From contig NZ_JNYJ01000029.1 of assembly GCF_000716715.1 (NCBI RefSeq), positions 1 through 64,000 on the forward strand: a stretch of 64,000 nucleotides of DNA. The letters are read 5' to 3'. This DNA comes from Dactylosporangium aurantiacum. Lineage in GTDB: Bacteria > Actinomycetota > Actinomycetes > Mycobacteriales > Micromonosporaceae. A program made the position numbers and the translations under genes. Every line of letters begins with the position of its first letter. The stretch's first letter is position 1. This document shows, piece after piece, positions 53,026 through 60,902 of the stretch. The notes beneath the pieces were generated by a model. The model did not search any database and was not told where the DNA came from. It saw nothing but the letters and a program-made list of their open reading frames with translations.

Positions 53026-54810
53026 TCAGCGCTTCGAGTAGTCGCGGAAGCCGCGGCCGACCTTGCGGCCCAGGTAGCCCGCCGTCACCAGGTGCTCCAG
53101 CAGCGGCGCCGGGGCGAACCCGGGCTCGCGCAGCTCCAGGTACAGCTCCCGCTGGATCGCCAGCGACACGTCCAGCCCGACGACGTCGAGCAGCTCGAAC
53201 GGCCCCATCGGGTAGCCGCAGCCGAGCTTCATCGCGTAGTCGATGTCGTCCGCCGTCGAGTACGACGCCTCGACCATCTTCACCGCGTCGTTCAGGTACG
53301 GGAACAGCAGCGCGTTGACCACGAACCCCGACCGGTCGGCGCACACCACCGCGTGCTTGGCCAGCGCCCGGCACACCGCGGTCGCGGTCCGCACCGTCGC
53401 GTCGGACGTGCGGATCGTGCGGACCACCTCGACCAGCCCCATGACCGGCGCCGGGTTGAAGAAGTGCAGCCCCACCACGTCCGCGGGGCGCTCGGTCGCG
53501 ACCGCGCACTCGATGACCGGCAGGCTCGACGTGGTCGTGGCCAGCACGACCCCCGGCTTGCAGATCTCGTCGAGCGAGGCGAACAGCGCCTTCTTCACCG
53601 ACAGCTCCTCGACCACCGCCTCGACCACCAGGTCGACGTCGGAGAGGTGGTCGAGCGACGCCGACCAGGTGACCCGCCCGATCGCGGCGTCGCGGTCCTT
53701 CTCCGTCAGCTTGCCGCGCACGACGCCCTTGTTGAGCGACGTCTTGAGCCGCTCGCACACCTGCGCGGACTTCTCCGCGCCCCGGGTCACCGACACGACC
53801 TCGAACCCGGCCTTCGCGAACACCTCGATGATGCCCGTCGCCATCGTGCCCGAGCCGACCACGCCGACCTTCGCGATGTGCGCCGGCTTGTCCTGCTCCG
53901 CGTCGACGGCCGGGGTCAGCTCGTCGGCGACCACGACCGGCGAGCCCGGCTTCTCGTACGTGTAGAACCCCCGCCCGGACTTCCGCCCGAGCAGCCCCGC
54001 CGTCACCATCTGCTTGATCAGCGGCACCGGCGCGTGCCGGCGGTCCCGGCCGCCCCGCCGGTACATCGTGTCGAGGATCTCGTACGCCGTGTCCAGCCCG
54101 ATCAGGTCCATCAGCGCCAGCGGCCCCATCGGCAGCCCGCACCCGAGCTTCATCGCCGCGTCGATGTCCTCGCGGGTCGCGTACCGCGACTCGACCATCG
54201 ACACGGCCTGGTTGAGGTACCCGAACAGCAGCGCGTTCGCGATGAACCCGGCCCGGTCCGTGATCGTCACGTCCACCTTGCCGAGCCGCTCGCACAGCGC
54301 CTCGATGTCGGTGACCACGTCCTGCGACGTCACCACCGTCCGCACCACCTCGACCAGCTTCATGATCGGTGCCGGGTTGAAGAAGTGCATGCCGATGACC
54401 TGGTTCGGCCGCCCCGTCGCCACCGAGATCTCCGTGACCGACAGGCTGGACGTGTTCGTCGCGAGGATCGCCTCGGGCTTGCAGACCCGGTCCAGCTCGG
54501 CGAAGATCCGCTGCTTGAGGTCCAGGTGCTCGGGCACCGCCTCGATCACCAGGTCCACGTCGTGCAGCGCGTCCAGCCCGACCGCGAACCTGATCCGCCC
54601 GAGCAGCGCGTCGCGGTCGTCGGCGGAGAGCTTGCCCTTGGCGACCGCCCGGTCGAGCGACCCGCGCAGCGTCGCCTCACCCCGGTGCAGCGCACCGTCG
54701 CTGATCTCGACCGCGGTCACCGCCAGCCCGCTGCGCGCGAAGACCTCGACGATGCCGGCGCCCATGGTGCCCAGCCCGACCACACCCACGGAACCAAACT
54801 CGCGCGCCAT
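53026..54810 (-). CDS. Tandem-duplicated 3-hydroxyacyl-CoA dehydrogenase
   Basis: A 594-residue NAD-dependent dehydrogenase consisting of two complete 3-hydroxybutyryl-CoA dehydrogenase-like modules: residues about 7-290 (GLGTMGAGIVEVFARSG; HFFNPAPIMKLVEVV) and about 311-594 (GSGTMATGIIEVFAKAG; HFFNPAPVMGLVEVV). The catalytic His in HFFNPAP is preserved in both, so both halves may be active. No enoyl-CoA hydratase domain is fused. It would convert acetoacetyl-CoA to 3-hydroxybutyryl-CoA or act in beta-oxidation. ATG 54810 has GGGAGG 8 bp upstream and an operator-like site at 54822-54837 shared with ccr, thiolase and icmA. Confidence 0.93.
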   Translation of the reverse strand: MAREFGSVGVVGLGTMGAGIVEVFARSGLAVTAVEISDGALHRGEATLRGSLDRAVAKGKLSADDRDALLGRIRFAVGLDALHDVDLVIEAVPEHLDLKQRIFAELDRVCKPEAILATNTSSLSVTEISVATGRPNQVIGMHFFNPAPIMKLVEVVRTVVTSQDVVTDIEALCERLGKVDVTITDRAGFIANALLFGYLNQAVSMVESRYATREDIDAAMKLGCGLPMGPLALMDLIGLDTAYEILDTMYRRGGRDRRHAPVPLIKQMVTAGLLGRKSGRGFYTYEKPGSPVVVADELTPAVDAEQDKPAHIAKVGVVGSGTMATGIIEVFAKAGFEVVSVTRGAEKSAQVCERLKTSLNKGVVRGKLTEKDRDAAIGRVTWSASLDHLSDVDLVVEAVVEELSVKKALFASLDEICKPGVVLATTTSSLPVIECAVATERPADVVGLHFFNPAPVMGLVEVVRTIRTSDATVRTATAVCRALAKHAVVCADRSGFVVNALLFPYLNDAVKMVEASYSTADDIDYAMKLGCGYPMGPFELLDVVGLDVSLAIQRELYLELREPGFAPAPLLEHLVTAGYLGRKVGRGFRDYSKR

Positions 54811-54821
54811 CGCACGACCTC

Positions 54822-54837
54822 CCTAACGACCGCTCAG
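54822..54837. promoter_or_regulatory. Putative acyl-CoA regulon operator upstream of 3-hydroxyacyl-CoA dehydrogenase
   Basis: CCTAACGACCGCTCAG, matching the reverse complement of the icmA site (CTTAGCGATCGTTCAG) at 12 of 16 positions. It lies 12 bp before the ATG and partly overlaps the ribosome site, suiting repression. Confidence 0.45.
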
Positions 54838-54894
54838 GTTACTGGCGAGTCTCCCACGCCCTCCCCCCTTCACGCCCTGTGGGATATCTGGCTG

Positions 54895-55035
54895 TTTCTG
54901 GCTTCGGGCGGCTTGCGCCGCGGCCGGCCGGGGGGTTCCCACCCCGGAGCCCCCCATGCTCGCTGCCGCTCGCACTGCCTGCGCTGCGCGCGGCAGCCTC
55001 ACGCGCGTGCGCGCCGCATCCCGGTGGTCGCCGTC
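54895..55035 (+). repeat. Dispersed intergenic repeat, copy B
   Basis: Closest relative of copy A (26905-27040): the hairpin GGGGGGTTCC/GGAGCCCCCC, CATGCTCGC, the GCACTGCCTGCGCTGCGCGC block and GCCGCATCCCGGTGGTCGC are nearly identical. Between the hairpin and the distal end, CTGCCGC pairs with GCGGCAG. It lies between the dehydrogenase start and the gene at 55333. Confidence 0.88.
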
Positions 55036-55088
55036 CGTCCGAGACATGGACGACGGACGTGCTGGACCGACCGGCAGGCGAAACGGAC

Positions 55089-55172
55089 GGACGAGCCAAC
55101 GGACGAGCCAACGGACGAGCCAACGGACGAGCCAACGGACGAGCCAACGGACGAGCCAACGGACGAGCCTGG
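55089..55172 (+). repeat. 12-bp tandem repeat array, six perfect units plus one partial
   Basis: GGACGAGCCAAC repeated head to tail from 55089 to 55160, with a seventh diverged unit to 55172. It stands just downstream of dispersed repeat copy B. Frames through it read as Thr/Asp/Glu/Pro or Arg/Pro/Leu/Ala repeats, but no real gene covers it. The ~160 bp that follow, up to 55332, show no feature. Confidence 0.92.
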
Positions 55173-55332
55173 CGGTCCGACGGACGGCGGGTCACGACGC
55201 GATTGATCGACGCGCAGACAGGCTCGCGGACGGTCCGGACATGGACGATCCAGGCGCAGCCGGCCCGCCGGCACCCGGTCAGCGCAGCGGTCCCGGCAGT
55301 CGCCGCGCCGGCCGGGTGGACTCGGCGGTCGG

Positions 55333-56088
55333 TCAGGTCCAGCGGATCGTGGCGCGCTCGCGCCACAGGGCCAGCACGGCCTCGTCGCCGTGGACGTGGA
55401 GGTCGGTGGTGGTGCGCCGGTTCCACAGCGCGAGATACAGGTCGCTGGCGGGCCCGCGCAGGGTGCAGTCGGCGGCGGTGGGTGTGCCGCGGGTGATGTC
55501 GGCGCCGGTCGGGCCCATGCGGACCGTCCAGGAGTGGGGGGCGTCGGCGGCCTCGACGGCGAGGACGGCGGGCTCGTCGCAGCGCAGGCGGCGGCCGCGG
55601 GCGGCGTAGAACGCCATGAGCAGCTCGTCGATGCCGTCGACGCCGAGGTCACGGTCGACGCCGTCGGGCTGGCCGATGGCGGCGTGCAGGTCGGCGCGGT
55701 GGACGATCGTCTCGTGGGCCTGGCGGCGGGCCCAGAAGGAGAGCGGGGAGTCGGCCGGCAGGAAGTGCCAGCAGGTCAGGTCGGCGGGGGCGGCGCGGAG
55801 CTGGTCGACGAGGGCGACGTGCCCCTCCTGGAACCAGGCGACGAGGTCGGCGTCGGCGGGCATGGGGCCGACGGCACCCTCCTCCTCGTCGTCGGTGAGG
55901 ACGGCGGGCCGGGCGTCGCGGACATACGCGGTCGCCCAGCGGTGGACATAGCCCACGTGCTGCACGAGGTCGCGGACCGTCCACTCGGGGCAGGTCGGCA
56001 CCGCGGCGTCGAGGCCCGCCTTCTCGGCGGCGTCGACGAAGTCGAGCCCGGCACGCTCCAGCGCATCGATGTGCTGCCCGATTTCCAT
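55333..56088 (-). CDS. Maleylpyruvate isomerase family mycothiol-dependent enzyme (TIGR03083-type)
   Basis: A 251-residue DinB-superfamily four-helix-bundle protein. The N-terminal bundle has the expected metal histidine in LVQHVGYVHRW, and a later pair in RRQAHETIVHRADLHAA; a C-terminal SCP2/MDMPI-like domain covers about residues 165-250. Related enzymes use mycothiol as cofactor, consistent with an actinobacterium, but most members have unknown substrates. ATG 56088 gives the family N-terminus. It is the last gene of a leftward group with DUF456 and hydrolase genes. Confidence 0.87.
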   Translation of the reverse strand: MEIGQHIDALERAGLDFVDAAEKAGLDAAVPTCPEWTVRDLVQHVGYVHRWATAYVRDARPAVLTDDEEEGAVGPMPADADLVAWFQEGHVALVDQLRAAPADLTCWHFLPADSPLSFWARRQAHETIVHRADLHAAIGQPDGVDRDLGVDGIDELLMAFYAARGRRLRCDEPAVLAVEAADAPHSWTVRMGPTGADITRGTPTAADCTLRGPASDLYLALWNRRTTTDLHVHGDEAVLALWRERATIRWT

Positions 56089-56123
56089 GCCGACATGCTA
56101 AGCCGACCCCCCGACAAAAACCC

Positions 56124-56624
56124 TCAGGCGACCAGCAGCCCGCCGAGCCAGATCCCGGCGATCAGCAGCGCCGTGGCGAGTTCGATGAGCATCGACACCC
56201 CGGCCGCCTTGAGCGCGTGTTTGGTGGACTCCCAGGCGCGCGCGTTGTCCTTCTGCCGGACCCGCTCGACGATGAACACGCCCAGGACGAAGCCGATGAC
56301 CAGGCCGACGACCGGGATCAGGAAGAACCCGACGATGCCCAGCAGACCGCCCAGGAACAGGGTCAGGTTCGGCACGCCGGCGCGCTTGAGGTTGCGCCCG
56401 GGGACCAGGTACTTGGCGGTGAACCCGAGGGCCAGCACGAGGGTGGCGGCCACGGCGACCGTCCAGCCGACGGCGCCGTGGCCGCCGAAGAGCGCCCACA
56501 CCATGACCCCGGCCCAGCACAGCAGCAGGCCGGGGAGCATGGGGACCACGACGCCGACCACTCCGATGAGCACCGCGGCGGCGGAGATGAAGGCCACGAG
56601 CCCGGAGCTGTCGGTCACATCCAC
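56124..56624 (-). CDS. DUF456 family membrane protein
   Basis: A 166-residue integral membrane protein with about four to five TM helices (AAVLIGVVGVVVPMLPGLLLCWAGVMVWAL, VAVAATLVLALGFTAKYLV, LFLGGLLGIVGFFLIPVVGLVIGFVLGVF and a C-terminal helix). The P-M-L-P-G-L-L-L-C-W motif and the GLVIGFVLGVFIVE segment are typical of DUF456. Function is unknown. GTG 56624 is the likely start; the ribosome site is weak. It lies 10 bp after the hydrolase stop, so the two are probably co-transcribed. Confidence 0.85.
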   Translation of the reverse strand: MDVTDSSGLVAFISAAAVLIGVVGVVVPMLPGLLLCWAGVMVWALFGGHGAVGWTVAVAATLVLALGFTAKYLVPGRNLKRAGVPNLTLFLGGLLGIVGFFLIPVVGLVIGFVLGVFIVERVRQKDNARAWESTKHALKAAGVSMLIELATALLIAGIWLGGLLVA

Positions 56625-56634
56625 GGTGATCAGG

Positions 56635-57618
56635 CTAGGCGGCGGCGACCACCCTCGCCAGTTCGGCGGCGAAGTCCTCGGCGCGCTCCACGTGCGGGGA
56701 GTGGCCGCATCCTTCGTAGACGATTTCCGTGTACGGCCCGTACGCGGTCAGCACGGCCCTGGTCTGGCCGATCATCGGCTGGGGCGGGCAGGCCTCCTCG
56801 CCCGGCCAGCCGGGGACGAGGCCGAGCTTGCCGAGCTGGGCGAGGTCGAAGAACGAGGCGTCGGAGACGATCGCGTCCTGGTCGCCGCGGATCCACGTGA
56901 TCGGCGGCTTGACGGGCAGGTCGACGATGCCGGAGAGGTTCAGCCAGCGCGGGGACAGGGTGTTGAGCACGCCGCGGTCGCCGGGGCCGACGCCGGGCCA
57001 GTGGTCGCTGGTGGAGCCGGTGCCGGGGTACTGGTCGTCGCCGACGGCGGTGCTGAGCATGGTGTCCAGCAGGAGCTCCTCGTCGTCGCCGAACGCGGCC
57101 GGGTCGGCGACGTAGAAGGCGCGCATGACGTTGCGCGGGCTGGCCTGCTCCTCGGTGCCCCGGTCCTTCGCGGCGAGCAGCCGCACGAAGTCGGGGTTCG
57201 CCGAGCCGCCGCCGGTGCCGGCGAAGTCGGGCGTGGTCGGGGTGCCGTCGAGGTCCCGGGTGCCGCCGAACCCGTACGGGGAGACCGGCGCCTCCAGCAC
57301 GAGCGCGGCGATCGACTCGGGATGGTCCAGCAGCAGCTGCATCGCGACGCCGCCGCCGAGCGAGTGCCCGACCACGACGGGCTTGCGCGCGAAGCCGGCC
57401 AGCAGCGGGGCGATGTCGTCGGCGAAGTCGCGCACGCCGCGGGTGGCGTCGACGCCGAGTGCGGGGCTCTCGCCGTACCCCCGCAGGTCCGGCGCGACGA
57501 TCCGCCAGTCCTGCGGCAGGTGGCGAAGCAAGGGCTCCCAATATCCGGACGATGAACAATTTCCGTGGATGAGCAGGACGGCAGGGCCGTCGGCAGGGCC
57601 TCGGGTGGTGACGTGCAT
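56635..57618 (-). CDS. Alpha/beta hydrolase
   Basis: A 327-residue alpha/beta-hydrolase. The oxyanion motif LLIHGNCSSSGYWEPL is near residue 18, the nucleophile is S86 in VVGHSLGGG, the acid is probably in WIRGDQDAIV, and the histidine is in YEGCGHSPHVERAEDF. The fold matches epoxide-hydrolase/haloperoxidase-like enzymes; the substrate is unknown. ATG 57618 directly follows GTG 57621, and either could start translation. It is 31 bp downstream of the DUF7144 gene. Confidence 0.88.
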   Translation of the reverse strand: MHVTTRGPADGPAVLLIHGNCSSSGYWEPLLRHLPQDWRIVAPDLRGYGESPALGVDATRGVRDFADDIAPLLAGFARKPVVVGHSLGGGVAMQLLLDHPESIAALVLEAPVSPYGFGGTRDLDGTPTTPDFAGTGGGSANPDFVRLLAAKDRGTEEQASPRNVMRAFYVADPAAFGDDEELLLDTMLSTAVGDDQYPGTGSTSDHWPGVGPGDRGVLNTLSPRWLNLSGIVDLPVKPPITWIRGDQDAIVSDASFFDLAQLGKLGLVPGWPGEEACPPQPMIGQTRAVLTAYGPYTEIVYEGCGHSPHVERAEDFAAELARVVAAA

Positions 57619-57649
57619 CACCGCATCGTGGCACCCAGGTGGAGGTGCA

Positions 57650-58066
57650 TCACATGTTGTCGGCCCACATGTTCCGGTCGTACTTGGTGAGGGCCCAGAT
57701 GACCGCGACGTCGGCCGCGATGATGAGCATGGACCACAGCGGGTAGTACGGCAGGAACAGGAAGTTGGCGACCGCGCTGATGGCGGCCAGGACGATGCCG
57801 AGGACTCTCGCCCACACCTGGCCGGCGAGCACCCCCACGCCGCCGGCCGCGACGATCACGCCGAGAGCCAGGTGGATCCAGCCCCAGGTCTGGACGTCGA
57901 AGCCGAAGAGGTAGTTGTCGGTGAGCACGTAGAAGGTGTCCTCGAAGATCGCGGTCAGCCCGACCACGACCTGGAAGATGCCGATGACGACCATCATGCT
58001 GCCGCCGAAGACGGCGAAGCCGGTGACCCACCCGGATTGGCGGCTCGTTGTCGATGTCGCACTCAT
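57650..58066 (-). CDS. DUF7144-type four-TM membrane protein
   Basis: A 138-residue membrane protein with four TM helices. The conserved-looking start GWVTGFAVFGGSMMVVIGIFQVVVGLTAIFEDTFYVL and the central WGWIHLALGVIVAAGGVGVL match actinobacterial DUF7144 proteins. ATG 58066 is chosen; a GTG-led longer frame (58120) would run into the divergent regulatory region. It is divergent from the DoxX gene across inverted repeats at 58130-58175 and may share its MarR control. Function unknown. Confidence 0.82.
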   Translation of the reverse strand: MSATSTTSRQSGWVTGFAVFGGSMMVVIGIFQVVVGLTAIFEDTFYVLTDNYLFGFDVQTWGWIHLALGVIVAAGGVGVLAGQVWARVLGIVLAAISAVANFLFLPYYPLWSMLIIAADVAVIWALTKYDRNMWADNM

Positions 58067-58129
58067 GCGGCCACCGTGGGCCGCCCGGAGGTGAACCATG
58101 CTCACCCGCCCGGGATGCACCCCTAATTG

Positions 58130-58175
58130 CTTGACGCTTCAAGTACAGGTGCCGCACCATGTGCTTGAAGCTTAA
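58130..58175. promoter_or_regulatory. Two inverted repeats in the DUF7144/doxX divergent promoter (possible MarR operator)
   Basis: CTTGACGCTTCAAG at 58130-58143 (CTTGA/TCAAG arms) and CTTGAAGCTTAA at 58164-58175 (near palindrome) share the half-site CTTGA. A MarR-family gene lies 47 bp downstream of the DoxX gene, making autoregulation likely. Confidence 0.55.
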
Positions 58176-58196
58176 ACCAACTGAGGGGAAGAAGTT

Positions 58197-58553
58197 ATGA
58201 ACATCATTCTCTGGGTCCTGCAGGGCCTGCTCGGCGCCGCGTTCATCGCGGCCGGGCTCATGAAGGCGACCCAGCCGAAGGAGAAGCTGCCCGCCAACAT
58301 GACCTGGACCCAGCGGCGAAGCGCCGGGACCATCACATTCATCGGCGTCATGGAGCTGCTCGGCGGGCTCGGCCTGATCCTGCCGTGGGCGACCGGCATC
58401 GCCACCGTGCTGACCCCACTCGCCGCCGTCGGCCTGCTCGTGATCATGCTGCTCGCGATCGTCGACCACGTACGCGCCAAGGAGTACGCCGTCCTCCCGG
58501 TCAACCTGGTGCTCGGCGCGATCGCGCTGGTCATCGCGATCGGCCGGTTCTGA
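58197..58553 (+). CDS. DoxX family membrane protein
   Basis: A 118-residue protein with four TM helices. The DoxX start ILWVLQGLLGAAFIAAGLMKATQP and the second helix ITFIGVMELLGGLGLILP are typical. DoxX-like proteins are linked to respiratory or redox functions and to detoxification, but without a defined activity. ATG 58197 has GAGGGGAAGAAG upstream. It is followed after a short gap by the MarR-type regulator, and the arrangement (small membrane protein plus MarR) suggests ligand-induced expression. Confidence 0.87.
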   Translation: MNIILWVLQGLLGAAFIAAGLMKATQPKEKLPANMTWTQRRSAGTITFIGVMELLGGLGLILPWATGIATVLTPLAAVGLLVIMLLAIVDHVRAKEYAVLPVNLVLGAIALVIAIGRF

Positions 58554-58609
58554 CGCGTATCGGACGTGGCGTTGGCCAGGGCGCGCGACCCCCAGGCACC
58601 ATGGATGCC

Positions 58610-59110
58610 ATGAACGACGAGACACGATGGCTGGACGACACCGAGCGGCGCGCTTGGATGTCGCTGCTGGCCATCGTGCTGGTCGGCTTCCCCGAGCTGG
58701 AGCGCACGTTCCGCCCGCACGGGCTGGTGCACGTGGAGTACGGGCTGCTGGCCGCCCTCAGCGACCAGCACGAGGGGCTGCGCCTGTCGGAGCTGGCGGC
58801 GCAGATGAACATGTCGCAGAGCCGGCTCAGCCACCGCATGCGCAAGCTCGTCGACCTCGGTTACGTCGAGGTCACCGGCGACGCGTGCGACGGGCGGGTC
58901 AGCATCGCCAAGGTCACCGAGGCCGGCCGCCGCTTCGCCGAGCAGGTCTCCCCCGCCCACCTCGCCGACGTGCGGCGGCTCATCTTCGACCACCTCGACG
59001 AGGCGCAGACCGCGGCGCTCGCCGACGCGCTCGGGGCCGTCGCCGACCGGCTCGGCTCGACCTGCCCCGGCGCCCCGAAGGGCCCGCCGGTGCCGAGAGC
59101 CAGGACCTGA
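58610..59110 (+). CDS. MarR family transcriptional regulator
   Basis: A 166-residue winged-helix dimer. The DNA-binding part reads LRLSELAAQMNMSQSRLSHRMRKLVDLGYVEVTGDACDGRVSIAKVT (helix-turn-helix then wing), flanked by the N- and C-terminal dimerisation helices. MarR proteins usually repress a divergent or neighbouring operon until a phenolic or oxidised ligand binds. The inverted repeats at 58130-58175 are the probable target. ATG 58610 is used; ATG 58601 adds three residues. Confidence 0.9.
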   Translation: MNDETRWLDDTERRAWMSLLAIVLVGFPELERTFRPHGLVHVEYGLLAALSDQHEGLRLSELAAQMNMSQSRLSHRMRKLVDLGYVEVTGDACDGRVSIAKVTEAGRRFAEQVSPAHLADVRRLIFDHLDEAQTAALADALGAVADRLGSTCPGAPKGPPVPRART

Positions 59111-59233
59111 CGCGTCATGCGGCCGCCACGGTACGCCACCCGAACGGGCCGCCGGCACGCCGCCGGAAAGCCGTCACCGCATCGGAACCACAGAGCCTGT
59201 CGGCGCCCGGGCGGACAGGAATAGAGTGACCGC

Positions 59234-59935
59234 ATGCGTGCCGTCGTGATCACCGGGGTGTCCCGCGGCCTGGGCGCCGCCCTCTTCGATGTGTGCAGCG
59301 CACGCGGTGACCGGATCCTGGCGATCGGCCGGCACTTCACCCCCGAGCAGCAGCAGCTGCGCGACGAGCGGCCCGGTGACGTCACGCTCTTCTCCACCGA
59401 CGTGGCCGACGCGCACTGGCTGCCCGACCACGACACGCTGCGGGCGTTCCTGCGCGACTCGGACGAGGCGGTGCTGCTGCACAACGCCGCGGTCGTCGAG
59501 CCGATCGGGGCCGTCGGCAGGTTGAGCACCGAGGCGATCACGCAGGCGATCGCGGTCAACCTGACCGCGCCCGTGGTGCTGACCAACAGCTTCCTGCGCG
59601 CGGCGCCCGGCGGCGCGCGGCTGCGGGTGCTGTTCATCTCCTCCGGCGCCGCGCACCGCATCATCGACGGCTGGTCGCTGTACTGCACCACCAAGGCCGC
59701 CGGCGAGACCTTCTTCGAGGCGGTCGCCTCCCAGGTCGCCGGCGACGAGCGGGTCACCGTCGCCAGCGTCGACCCCGGGCAGATGGACACCGGCATGCAG
59801 GACAACATCCGCCGCGCGGCCGCGTCCGGCACGTACTTCCCGGGCCAGCAGCGGTGGATCGACGCGCACGCCGAGGGGCGGCTCGCCGACCCGATGACCG
59901 TCGCCGAGCGGATCATCAAGGAGCACGCGCCCTAG
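59234..59935 (+). CDS. Short-chain dehydrogenase/reductase (sepiapterin reductase-like)
   Basis: A 233-residue classical SDR. The cofactor motif TGVSRGLGAAL is near residues 7-17, NAA follows in LLHNAAVV, and the catalytic Ser and YxxxK are in FISSGAAHRI and LYCTTK. SVDPGQMDTGMQ after the active site is typical of sepiapterin-reductase-like or benzil-reductase-like SDRs. The substrate is unknown. ATG 59234 follows AGAGTGACCGC. It converges on the hydrolase gene at 59984. Confidence 0.9.
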   Translation: MRAVVITGVSRGLGAALFDVCSARGDRILAIGRHFTPEQQQLRDERPGDVTLFSTDVADAHWLPDHDTLRAFLRDSDEAVLLHNAAVVEPIGAVGRLSTEAITQAIAVNLTAPVVLTNSFLRAAPGGARLRVLFISSGAAHRIIDGWSLYCTTKAAGETFFEAVASQVAGDERVTVASVDPGQMDTGMQDNIRRAAASGTYFPGQQRWIDAHAEGRLADPMTVAERIIKEHAP

Positions 59936-59983
59936 ACAGGAGCGCACCCCTGAAAGAAGCCCCGACGGGACCGCCGGCCGGGC

Positions 59984-60799
59984 CTACCGCGTGAGGACCT
60001 CGCGCAGGCGCGGGGCGAAGGCGGCGACGTCGCCGTGGCCGCCGTGCCCGCCGGGGAACTCGGCGACCGGCACCCCGAGCCGCGCGCCCAGCTCCACGCC
60101 GACCCGGTGCGGCGCCTCGCCGGCGCTCGCCGACCCGACCGCCGGCACGATCCGCACGGGCCCCGAGCGCAGCGTGTCCAGGTCCGGCACCCACCCGCCG
60201 AACGGCGGCACCTCGTACCCCACGAAGAACGGCAGATTGGCCTGCATCCGGGCGATCGCGTCCGGTGAGGGCGCGCTCCCCGCCGCCGGCTCCTCCCCGG
60301 CCATCTCGATGCCGGCGGCGAAGACGCCCATCGCCGCCTCCCAGCCGTCGCGGTGGAAGGTCTCCTCGACCCGCTTGATCACTTCGCGGAAGTGGCCGCC
60401 GTCGGCGAGCAGCTCGAACGCCGGCGGCTCGTGCGCGACCACGGCGCGCACCAGCTCCGGGTGCCGGGCCGCGAGGTCCAGGGCGATCTCGGCGCCGGAG
60501 CTGTTGCCGAACACGTCGGCCGGCTCGTCCTCGGCGACCCCGACGGCGGCGAGCAGCCGGTACGCGTCGTCGCCGTGCTCCTCCACCGACTGCACGGCCG
60601 GCGGGCCGTCCAGGCGGCTGCGCGAGTTGCCCCGCCGGTCGTAGGTGACGACGGTCCGGTCCCCCGCGAGCGCCTCGGCGAGGCCGGCGAAACCCTCCGC
60701 GTCGTACACGCCGCCGCAGATCAGCAGCAGGACGGGGCCGCTGCCGCGGACCTCGTAGTGCAGGGTGGCCCCGGGAACCTTCAGCGTCTCGACCTTCAT
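59984..60799 (-). CDS. Alpha/beta hydrolase
   Basis: A 271-residue alpha/beta-hydrolase. The nucleophile is S100 in the elbow G98-N-S-S-G102 (DVFGNSSGAEIAL). GGVYDAEGFAGLAEAL is the oxyanion region, and the catalytic histidine is probably in FPGGHGGHGD near the C-terminus. ATG 60799 has a good AAGGAG ribosome site. It is divergent from the aldehyde dehydrogenase across 103 bp that contain a palindrome, so the two may be co-regulated. Substrate unknown. Confidence 0.88.
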   Translation of the reverse strand: MKVETLKVPGATLHYEVRGSGPVLLLICGGVYDAEGFAGLAEALAGDRTVVTYDRRGNSRSRLDGPPAVQSVEEHGDDAYRLLAAVGVAEDEPADVFGNSSGAEIALDLAARHPELVRAVVAHEPPAFELLADGGHFREVIKRVEETFHRDGWEAAMGVFAAGIEMAGEEPAAGSAPSPDAIARMQANLPFFVGYEVPPFGGWVPDLDTLRSGPVRIVPAVGSASAGEAPHRVGVELGARLGVPVAEFPGGHGGHGDVAAFAPRLREVLTR

Positions 60800-60867
60800 G
60801 ACTGCTCCTTCTCATCTGGTGCCGGACGGTCGTGGCGGACGCGGCGTTCTCGACATGGTTTCGGGGC

Positions 60868-60879
60868 TACTCGTGAGTA
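60868..60879. promoter_or_regulatory. Palindrome in the hydrolase/aldehyde dehydrogenase divergent promoter
   Basis: TACTCGTGAGTA, an inverted repeat of TACTC/GAGTA around two bases, 23 bp before the aldehyde dehydrogenase start. It has TetR-operator-like symmetry; no regulator gene is adjacent. Confidence 0.45.
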
Positions 60880-60902
60880 ATTTCCGGGTTTACACTCGCG
60901 CA

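Noticed and set aside
55089..55172. Possible CRISPR array or iteron origin
   Set aside because: Units are only 12 bp with no spacers, no cas genes are near, and there is no replication initiator gene or DnaA-box cluster.
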